Shown in pieces: positions 15,306 to 22,359 of a stretch of 35,112 nucleotides of DNA; position 1 is the first letter of the stretch, and the number at the start of each line of letters is the position of its first letter. The notes beneath the pieces were generated by a model, which was not told the DNA's origin, searched no databases, and worked only from the letters and a program-made list of their open reading frames with translations. Made by a program: the position numbers and the translations under genes. The stretch comes from Oligoflexus sp. (lineage in GTDB: Bacteria > Bdellovibrionota_B > Oligoflexia > Oligoflexales > Oligoflexaceae): positions 1-35,112 of the forward strand of contig NZ_DASTAT010000006.1 in NCBI RefSeq assembly GCF_035712445.1. Direction: 5' to 3'.

Positions 15306-16085
15306 ATGCGCATTCGTCTTCTTCTCGTCATCCTTCTGAGCATGAGCCTTCCGCTGTCCTGTAAAAAGAAACAGCCCGAGGCGCCGAGTGCCGCAAGTCA
15401 ACCGACGCTGCAGGGAAAACCTGATAAGGTGTCTGAAGAGCCCACGGGCCTGCCTGGCTATCCCTTGCTCTGCCGCTGGACCCAGGGCCCGGCGAGCGAT
15501 ACGCTCGAAGCTTCATTGAACTGCTTCCTGGGGGATGACAAGGGCCAGCCCGCGCAGCTGAGCGCAAAAACCAGCTGGGAGGCTTCCGTGTCCGGTGACG
15601 CCACGCTCCTGCAGCAGATGCTGCCCAATCAATCGTTGAATTTGAGCGTCAAGGGTAAAACCCGCGATGGCCTGACCCTTGCGATTCAGAATATGCAGCT
15701 GAAAGCTTCGTACCAAAGCGTGCAGCGATCGAGCAGCGGCCGTGATGTGGTCAAGGCTGATGCTAAAAAACTGCGTCTCGCAGCCAGCTGCAAAAATTTA
15801 TTCACATTGCTCTTCGTGAACGACGCGGCGACTTTCACCTATTTGGAATTGAATAGCTTTACCGGCTGCGAGACTTTAGCCACGAGTCTTATGAACGCTG
15901 TGGTGCCTGACGGCAAATCCAGGCTGCTCCCCGATTTGCATAAAACAGTGCAGGCCAGCTGCAAGGATGGTTTGTTCTCACTCAGTATCAATCAACCCAC
16001 GTTTCAGGGCAGCAGCAGCCAGGGCCCGTTGGATGCCGACAGCTGCGAGGATTTACGAGGCCTTGTGAATAATCTTGGTTTGTAA
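15306..16085 (+). CDS. Lipoprotein of unknown function
   Basis: A 259-residue protein starting MRIRLLLVILLSMSLPLSC, then KKKQPEAPSAA: a lipoprotein signal with an atypical Pro at the -3 position. The mature part has six Cys spread over 230 residues and is rich in Ser, Leu and Gln; a segment LLCRWTQGP is followed by polar beta-like sequence. No family is recognised. It starts 21 bases after the TPR-like gene with GAGG before the ATG. The 231 bases after it, up to the metalloprotease start, hold only a weak imperfect hairpin (ACTGTC/GACAGT near 16121-16145) and no gene. Confidence 0.72.
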   Translation: MRIRLLLVILLSMSLPLSCKKKQPEAPSAASQPTLQGKPDKVSEEPTGLPGYPLLCRWTQGPASDTLEASLNCFLGDDKGQPAQLSAKTSWEASVSGDATLLQQMLPNQSLNLSVKGKTRDGLTLAIQNMQLKASYQSVQRSSSGRDVVKADAKKLRLAASCKNLFTLLFVNDAATFTYLELNSFTGCETLATSLMNAVVPDGKSRLLPDLHKTVQASCKDGLFSLSINQPTFQGSSSQGPLDADSCEDLRGLVNNLGL

Positions 16086-16316
16086 CCAGGTATTAGATCG
16101 CGAAATTTCAAAGAGTTAGATCCTGACTGTCGGCTTTATGAGACAGTATCTGCATGATTTTATTGCTTTATTTCTGAAGCAGAACCGTTCATATTCGTCT
16201 CCGCTTATACATTCGGAATGAGACAAAGAGCATTCCTATTCAATCGGACAAAGCGAATCTTTTAAGAAGTCGTTCGTGGCTTCCTATGGATTCCATTGCT
16301 GACGGAGACTGACGAT

Positions 16317-17507
16317 ATGAAGAAAACCACTCTCTCTGCGATCCTTCTAAGCCTTGGTGCAGCTCTTGTATCCTGTGGTGAGAAGCAGGCGACCAGTGAT
16401 CTTTCGTGGGGACATTTGCAGGATCAGAGTTTGAATCCCGCTGCACCCCAGTATCTGATCAATAAAAAACCCGGCGACGTTTACAAGGTCTGTATACCAC
16501 GCTACATGGTGGATGAATTGCCAGGGGTGGAAGCTGAAGTCCATGCTGCCATTAACGTTTGGGCGGGTTACCTCGGGCGTGCCATCAACGTAGAGACTTC
16601 GGTGAAGGATCTGCCTCGCGCCACGGCCACCGACACGCCGACGAGTCTTCAGACAGCCTATTATGCGGCCTGCGGGGATGAATTCGATGTCGTGATTGGT
16701 TTTGCTCCCCTAAGGGGCAGTACGGTGGGGCAGACGGGAAGCAGCTGGCGCGGATATTCAGCGCAGAAAATCACCAGCTTCAAACGCTATCTCTTTTTGC
16801 GCGATTATAAAGCGTCACCGGATCTTTGGGGCACCACACGGTGGATCAGTCTTCAGGACCTGAGGCGACGTGCAGCCGACAGCTCGGAGATTTTGAATCA
16901 GATGCAGGCGCGCGATACGATGGAAGTGGCGCCACGCGGGACGTCCATTGCCTTGGCCGTGCTCGTTCATGAATTTGGTCATGTCTGGGGCATGTGCGAT
17001 CAGTACGAAGGCCCGAGCAACTGCGATCCGAATTTCAAATCCGAGCACCCTGATCTGAAGAGCATGATGGCAGCCGCTTCGAATGTCGCCAAACTTTATC
17101 TGACCGATGACGACATCACAGGCATCCGGGCTTTGGCGCAAAGACCGGGGTTTAACGCCAGCTGGCCCGGTACCGAAGGGGCTTTGAATAAAGCTCCGGC
17201 TGCCGTGGCCCAAAAGGATGTGGAATATTTCCAACTGAAATCGGTGGAAAAAGCCGGCACGCAGTTTACGCTGAATTTTGGATTGGTCACAAATAAAGGT
17301 GGGGAGCTGCGCTTTGAATATCGCACCAAAGGGGCTGCGGCCTGGCAGCAGAGCACAAGCTTCTTTCCATCCGATGATGCGTTTATGATTCCCGACTACA
17401 GCTTCCGGCAAACCGTGCGCACGGAAGGTGACTACGAATTCCGTCTGAAGCTGCGCCTCAAAGAAGAAGACAGCAGCCTGGGCGAGCCTATGTACACGAC
17501 GCTTTAA
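16317..17507 (+). CDS. Metzincin-like zinc metalloprotease lipoprotein
   Basis: A 396-residue protein, starting MKKTTLSAILLSLGAALVSC with lipobox LVSC. The motif HEFGHVWGMCD (His218, Glu219, His222, Asp228) is the HExxHxxGxxD form of the zinc site in metzincins with Asp as third ligand. Following it, KSMMAAA could supply the Met-turn about 28 residues later, as in this clan. N-terminal region (VYKVCIPRYMV, INVWAGYL) looks like the usual core strand and helix before the zinc site. The C-terminal about 100 residues form a beta-type domain. The protease is likely anchored in the outer membrane. The start is chosen for the signal peptide; GGAG lies 10 bases ahead. Its stop overlaps that of the radical SAM gene. 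Confidence 0.8.
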   Translation: MKKTTLSAILLSLGAALVSCGEKQATSDLSWGHLQDQSLNPAAPQYLINKKPGDVYKVCIPRYMVDELPGVEAEVHAAINVWAGYLGRAINVETSVKDLPRATATDTPTSLQTAYYAACGDEFDVVIGFAPLRGSTVGQTGSSWRGYSAQKITSFKRYLFLRDYKASPDLWGTTRWISLQDLRRRAADSSEILNQMQARDTMEVAPRGTSIALAVLVHEFGHVWGMCDQYEGPSNCDPNFKSEHPDLKSMMAAASNVAKLYLTDDDITGIRALAQRPGFNASWPGTEGALNKAPAAVAQKDVEYFQLKSVEKAGTQFTLNFGLVTNKGGELRFEYRTKGAAAWQQSTSFFPSDDAFMIPDYSFRQTVRTEGDYEFRLKLRLKEEDSSLGEPMYTTL

Positions 17508-19420
17508 TGGACCTGATGTAGCGCCGCCGCGATATAATCTGCCGACACCTTGGGTTTCGGGATGGGTTGATCAAACCAGATATGCAGCGGTTCGTTCAAG
17601 CCCATTCCGTGCATGTAGTTATAAAGCGCCCGCTTGAGCCCTTCCCCCAGGACCTCATGATCGCATGGGGTCGGGTCTTCGAACTCGATATCATTGCTGG
17701 CAAACTGGATATCATCGTAAGGCAGGAGCCGAATCCCAAACTGCTCGGGATTTTTTCCGACAGGACTGTGCACGGTGGCGGCAAAGCGATGCCAGTAGCC
17801 GGATTGAATGCAGCCGGCCTGGAAGAGCTGCCGCACGTATTCGAGGGCCTCGACGGTTTCCTTTTTCGTTTGCGTGGGAAACCCATACATAAGGTAAGCG
17901 TGAACGAGGATGCCGGCATCCGTTAAGGCCCGGGTCACGCGCGCCACCTGCTCGACCGTGACGCCCTTATTCATCAGCTTCAAAAGCCGATCGGAAGCGA
18001 CTTCCAAACCACCGCTCACCGCGATGCAGCCGGACGCAGCCAGGATTTTCGCCACCTTCGGCGTGAAGGTCTTTTCAAAACGTATATTGCCCCACCAGGT
18101 GACGGTCAGGCCTTTTTCTATGATTCGATTGGCCAGGGCCAGCAGCACCTTGGGCGGCGCGGCTTCATCGACGAAGTGAAATCCGGTCTGGCCGGTTTCC
18201 GCGATCAGGGCCTCCATGCGGGCCAGGATGATATCCGCATGCGCCTCATCATAGCGCGCGATATAATCGAGGCTCACATCGCAGAAGCTGCACTTGTTCC
18301 AGTAGCAGCCATGCGCGAGCGTGATCTTGTTCCAACGCCCATCCGACCAGATGCGATGCATGGGATTGGGCATTTCACAGATGGAAAGATAACTGTCGAG
18401 CGGCAGGCCCCGATAGGTGGGCGTGCCGGTATCCTTATGCGGGATATCATGGGTCTTTTTCGAATCCCAATAGAGAACGCGTCCGTCTTTGCGCTGATAG
18501 GTGCGCATCAGCTCATTCTCGGGACGTTGGCCGCTCAGATGCTCAAGCAGGTTCAGAAGCGGACGCTCGCCGTCATCGACGGTGATATAGTCCACATAGT
18601 TGAAGACGCGAGGATCTTTCAGACCACGCAGCTCGGTATTCACATAACCGCCGCCCATCAGCACGCGGACCTCAGGATTCCACTGCTTCACCGTCTGCGC
18701 GATCTTAAAACCCGCGTAGACATTGCCAGGAAAGGGGAGGGTGATCCCGACCACATCCGGCTTTGTATCGTTCAAATAACCAAGGATGATGGATTTCTGC
18801 ACATCATCGACAAAGGTTTCCTGGCCTTCGATCGAATCATGCAGATCATCGAAGCTCGGATTGCTCGCCGCCAGCCTTTCGCCGTAACGCGAAAGCTCGA
18901 AGCGCGGATCAATGCCCGCATTGATCACCGACACGAGTCCCGCCACATAAAGACTCGCGAGGTACTTACCCTTGTCCTGCGTGCCGAGACTGCCAAAGGC
19001 ATGACCCAGATGCTCCGCGCCTTCGATCTCTTCCATCTGATGCAGGCCCGCAAAACCGATGGCCTCGGGCAGGTACTGCCGCGAGCAGAGTCGTATCGCA
19101 AGACTCGGATCCTTGCCCTGCAGAAAACGTAGGGTCGGTTCCACCGTATTCAAATAGGCTGGGAAATTTTCCAGGAAGAGCTGCACTTCCTCCGGACGCT
19201 CTTCATAAGGGACGTCTTCGAAGTTCGCATCCAGCTCGGCCTTGATCTCCATAAGTCCATGTCGGGAAAGCAAGGCCAGCAGCAGTTCAATGGCCGGGTC
19301 ACGTTGCTCTACTGCATAGCCATGCATCTGCAGAAAACCCGTGAGATAGGCTGTCGCCGGATAAGGGGTATTCAGCTGCGTCATTGGAGGCGTAAGAAGA
19401 AGGATCCTGGGGCTCGTCAT
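17504..19420 (-). CDS. B12-binding-type radical SAM protein
   Basis: A 638-residue cytoplasmic protein. Residues about 5-330 include a cobalamin-binding-like Rossmann domain (VVGITLPFPGN, VRVLMGGGYVN, VDYITVDDGERPLLNLLEHL) without the DxHxxG loop, so base-off cobalamin binding is not supported. The radical SAM domain begins at LAHGCYWNKCSFCDV (Cys near 372, 377, 380), a C-x4-C-x2-C spacing instead of the usual C-x3-C-x2-C. Then GFHFVDEAAPP, TWWGNIRFE and VSGGLEVASDRLL fit strands and SAM contacts. The product is unknown; family members act on hopanoids, tetrapyrroles and peptides. No biosynthetic neighbours identify its pathway. It is convergent with the metalloprotease, sharing TTAA as both stop codons. 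Confidence 0.88.
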   Translation of the reverse strand: MTSPRILLLTPPMTQLNTPYPATAYLTGFLQMHGYAVEQRDPAIELLLALLSRHGLMEIKAELDANFEDVPYEERPEEVQLFLENFPAYLNTVEPTLRFLQGKDPSLAIRLCSRQYLPEAIGFAGLHQMEEIEGAEHLGHAFGSLGTQDKGKYLASLYVAGLVSVINAGIDPRFELSRYGERLAASNPSFDDLHDSIEGQETFVDDVQKSIILGYLNDTKPDVVGITLPFPGNVYAGFKIAQTVKQWNPEVRVLMGGGYVNTELRGLKDPRVFNYVDYITVDDGERPLLNLLEHLSGQRPENELMRTYQRKDGRVLYWDSKKTHDIPHKDTGTPTYRGLPLDSYLSICEMPNPMHRIWSDGRWNKITLAHGCYWNKCSFCDVSLDYIARYDEAHADIILARMEALIAETGQTGFHFVDEAAPPKVLLALANRIIEKGLTVTWWGNIRFEKTFTPKVAKILAASGCIAVSGGLEVASDRLLKLMNKGVTVEQVARVTRALTDAGILVHAYLMYGFPTQTKKETVEALEYVRQLFQAGCIQSGYWHRFAATVHSPVGKNPEQFGIRLLPYDDIQFASNDIEFEDPTPCDHEVLGEGLKRALYNYMHGMGLNEPLHIWFDQPIPKPKVSADYIAAALHQVH

Positions 19421-19491
19421 ACACGGGACCTATTAAACAAGGGAATGGATCGGCCCGGTTGGTATAGCCTTTCGCGTGGGGAATTGCAACT

Positions 19492-19520
19492 CCCCGGACC
19501 GGGTTTTGCGAGGTCCGGGG
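19492..19520 (-). terminator. Hairpin downstream of the CBM21-like gene
   Basis: A perfect 9-base stem CCCCGGACC (19492-19500) / GGTCCGGGG (19512-19520) with an 11-base loop, just after the stop codon at 19528. On the minus strand no long T-run follows; on the plus strand a TTTTAT does, but no plus-strand gene reaches it. Confidence 0.5.
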
Positions 19521-19527
19521 CCCTGTT

Positions 19528-20265
19528 TTATCGGGACATCACGTAGTTGACGCCGAAATTTGTATCAGCATAGCGCTGGCCGTTCACATCATAGGTGAAA
19601 TAATAGTTCAGCACGCTGCACGATTCGGGAAGGTTGCCGAGCGAGCCCGACCATATTTCAAAGCCCTCGGCGGTGGGGGAGCTGACATAACCATAGCCAT
19701 AGCTGAATTGCGGCTGAAAGCTGAGGGGGAGCCTATCCTCGGACCGAAAGCCGTCACAGCTGTAATGTGCGGTGACGTTTTTCTGCCAGCCGATATTCAG
19801 CACAGCGACCGTGAAGGTTGCATAGGATCCATAAAATTGCTTCGATCCCAGAACCTGCTGCACGTTCTGCCCTGCAAAAAGCATGGGGCCGGATTTAAGC
19901 TCGAAGCCCCCGGCACCATAGTTGCGACCGGCCACATCATAGCTCACGTCGAAGGTATAGGGTTTGCCTGAACTGAGATTGGTCCATGCTTCCCAAATTT
20001 CATAGCCCTGATCGGCAGGGCCGTAATAGGTCGCGGGAACCTCAAGGCTTTGACCGTCCGCGTCCTTAAATACGAGCGTGACCGATTTTTCATAAGCGAG
20101 GTTCTTGACCCGCACCCGAGCCTGGGTGCTTTGCCAGACCATACCATACTTGGACATGGGAACATTCATAGTCGACACGAGGGTCAGTTCATCCGCGGCC
20201 TCGGCCACAGTCCAAAAAAACAGACCGCTCAGACTGCACAAAGCCATGCGTTGCAACACGTTCAT
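19528..20265 (-). CDS. Secreted protein with two CBM21-like carbohydrate-binding modules
   Basis: A 245-residue exported protein, starting MNVLQRMALCSLSGLFFW with signal cleavage near AEA-AD. The ATG at 20265 follows AAAGGAG; a longer open frame has no ribosome site. Two related modules follow. Module 1, about residues 45-121, begins VRVKNLAYEKSVTLVFKD. Module 2, about 150-242, begins TVAVLNIGWQKNVTAHYSCD and ends YDVNGQRYADTNFGVNY. Both resemble CBM21 (starch/glycogen-binding; consensus V.VKN.AFEK.V.VR ... Y.VNG..YWDNN.G.NY). There is no catalytic domain. It could bind exopolysaccharide or storage glucan, or host glucan; no enzyme gene is adjacent. Single module 1 lacks the final WDNN-like part. 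Confidence 0.72.
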   Translation of the reverse strand: MNVLQRMALCSLSGLFFWTVAEAADELTLVSTMNVPMSKYGMVWQSTQARVRVKNLAYEKSVTLVFKDADGQSLEVPATYYGPADQGYEIWEAWTNLSSGKPYTFDVSYDVAGRNYGAGGFELKSGPMLFAGQNVQQVLGSKQFYGSYATFTVAVLNIGWQKNVTAHYSCDGFRSEDRLPLSFQPQFSYGYGYVSSPTAEGFEIWSGSLGNLPESCSVLNYYFTYDVNGQRYADTNFGVNYVMSR

Positions 20266-20355
20266 ACTCAACTCCTTTCGCCGTTCAAGGGTCCAGTGAT
20301 AACGTGTTGTTTGGGATCTTCGCAAGGCCATTGTCAGAACTGGGCCACGGATTGG

Positions 20356-22359
20356 TTACTTTCCGCGGGCGCGGACCAGCTCATGGAAGAGCGTGCGGGT
20401 ATCGACCGGAAGGTTTTCCCAGTCAGGCATTTCAAGAAAACTCTCATAATCGAAGGGGGACTGCTGCCGCGCCCGAATCTGGCGCTCCGCAAGCAAAGTC
20501 AGCACCCGCTGGTAGGCCTGCATAAATTTATCAAGGTGCTTTTCATGCTGCAGGCCGCTCAAGGCCTCGTCGAGACGGACCAACTGATGCTCGGCCGCAA
20601 ACTGACTGATGGTCGGCAGGCTGGGATTGCCAAAGACCTGATACCCGGCTTCGAGCGCGACGGGCGACAGCCTTGTCAACTCGCGCAGGGCCTCGATTTC
20701 CAGGGCTTTGCAGTGGGCCAGCTCCTGCATGTCCATGGATAAGGACACATCAAAGACGAAGAGGAAGAGTTCGGTCACGCGGCCGTCTTCAAGGATGGGG
20801 ATCCACTTGAATTTCAGATGCTTCGCCCGATCCAGATCATCAAAGACCTTGATGCCGCCCAGGAGTTTCTCCAGCATCGGATCCAGGGTTTCCGGCTGTT
20901 TCATGTGCTCCTGGAAAAACGCCGCAAGCTCTTTCCCACTGCACGGCAAGGGGCTGAGCCGCATGCGACGCAGGAAGAAATGCATTTCATGCCAGGCTTC
21001 AATGTCAAAGCCTATGGTTTGGCGCAGATGATCGGAATATTCACTGCTGATGCGAAGGCTGTTCTGATCATCGAGGTTGATCCAAAGTATGCCGGTGGAG
21101 ATGGATTGGAAGATAGTCCGCAGCTCGGTTGTGCGTTCCAGAATCTTCTGGTCCAGGCTGCGGATCTCGACCTCGATTTGTTCCTTCAAGGTTTTGATTT
21201 CCGACTCCTGTTTTTCCGCTGTGACGAAGGCGTCATTGATCCGGGTGGCCAGGAGCACTGATTGAAAAATCATGGTACCCAGATAGGTCAGGGGTTGAGC
21301 GGCCGAATGCATCTCGATATTCCAACGCGTGTTCAGGGCCTCAAAGAGAGCCGAGAAAAATGTCACCGCCGCGCAGATCACCATAAGAACGGCTCCGGAA
21401 CGGCGCTGGCGCAAAGCCCTGGGGATGACGAACATGTAATTGATGATGTTCAGGAACACCAGCGCATAAACGATGGAAAGAAGGAAGGGGAAGACGCGCG
21501 GCCCGAGCAGCAGAAAGACGCTCGACGTTCCCGCGATGGACCAGCCCAGAAGCGAAAGATGTTTGGGCGCCTCGTTTTCAAAGACTGTTCTGACGAGGCT
21601 CACTGTTGATGCCAGGAGCAGGTAAGCCGCCAGCGTCTCCAGGCGCCAGTACCAGTTTTCTGGAATATTAAAAAAGAAGTGCAGCTGCCCGTGCCCAGAA
21701 AGAAAGAGTCGGAGCATCAGAGCGAAGGCGTTGATGGAAAGAAAAATCGCCGTGCTCGAACGCCGGCGCAGAAACGCAAAGATCATGTGATAGAAAAGGC
21801 AGGCCAGGATTCCCGTGAGAGCCAGAAGATCGTAGGAATAATGCAGAAGGTCGGCGCGGGTTCCCTGCCGATCGCTGCGGACGTGCAGAGCGCCGCGGAA
21901 ACCGCAGGATGGCGCTTCATGGCAACGCAGACGAAGTTCGACCAGAAGATTCTGACTTTTCACTTCATAAAGAAGATTCAGGCGCTCCGCTCCTGTAGTC
22001 TGGTCCTGAAACCAGACGCGCTCGCCATTGATGGTAAGCTCTGCGACTCCAAAAAGCCGAATCATGCTGAAATGGAGAAGAGTGCCGAGACGTTCCTCGG
22101 GCAGCCGCAGGGCGAAGCAAAAAGCTCCGGTCGGATCCTTATAAGGTTTCCCGGATGGCCGCTTATAGGAAAATACCGGAAAGGTCCGCGTGTCCTGTTC
22201 GACTTTATCAAAGTCACAGGCCTTTTGATTCCAAGCCAGATTACCCTGAATGCTCAGACCTTCCGCTTCCGCCGTGGCATCCCAGATAAACTCCGGGAGG
22301 CTGCCCGCCTCCAGCCTTGGGATTGTCAGCAGCATGATCAGAAGGACAAGGATCTTCAT
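20356..22359 (-). CDS. 7TM-DISM receptor without recognisable output domain
   Basis: A 667-residue protein with signal peptide (MKILVLLIMLLTIPRLEAG), a periplasmic domain (about 20-180) of the galactose-binding-like DISMED kind, and seven transmembrane helices from about 185 to 385, opening HYSYDLLALTGILACLFYHM. A coiled coil (EKQESEIKTLKEQIEVEIRS) and a PAS-like region (about 420-575) follow. The C-terminal about 90 residues are helical; they resemble in position, not in sequence, the HPt region of the upstream paralogue, but no phosphorylatable His-x-x-Lys-Gly is present. Its start codon overlaps the stop of the kinase-like gene in ATGA (22356-22359), so the two are translationally coupled and probably form a complex. 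Confidence 0.8.
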   Translation of the reverse strand: MKILVLLIMLLTIPRLEAGSLPEFIWDATAEAEGLSIQGNLAWNQKACDFDKVEQDTRTFPVFSYKRPSGKPYKDPTGAFCFALRLPEERLGTLLHFSMIRLFGVAELTINGERVWFQDQTTGAERLNLLYEVKSQNLLVELRLRCHEAPSCGFRGALHVRSDRQGTRADLLHYSYDLLALTGILACLFYHMIFAFLRRRSSTAIFLSINAFALMLRLFLSGHGQLHFFFNIPENWYWRLETLAAYLLLASTVSLVRTVFENEAPKHLSLLGWSIAGTSSVFLLLGPRVFPFLLSIVYALVFLNIINYMFVIPRALRQRRSGAVLMVICAAVTFFSALFEALNTRWNIEMHSAAQPLTYLGTMIFQSVLLATRINDAFVTAEKQESEIKTLKEQIEVEIRSLDQKILERTTELRTIFQSISTGILWINLDDQNSLRISSEYSDHLRQTIGFDIEAWHEMHFFLRRMRLSPLPCSGKELAAFFQEHMKQPETLDPMLEKLLGGIKVFDDLDRAKHLKFKWIPILEDGRVTELFLFVFDVSLSMDMQELAHCKALEIEALRELTRLSPVALEAGYQVFGNPSLPTISQFAAEHQLVRLDEALSGLQHEKHLDKFMQAYQRVLTLLAERQIRARQQSPFDYESFLEMPDWENLPVDTRTLFHELVRARGK

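Noticed and set aside
16118..16160. Hairpin ACTGTC/GACAGT as terminator of the 15306 lipoprotein
   Set aside because: Stem of only 6 bases and no T-run directly after it.
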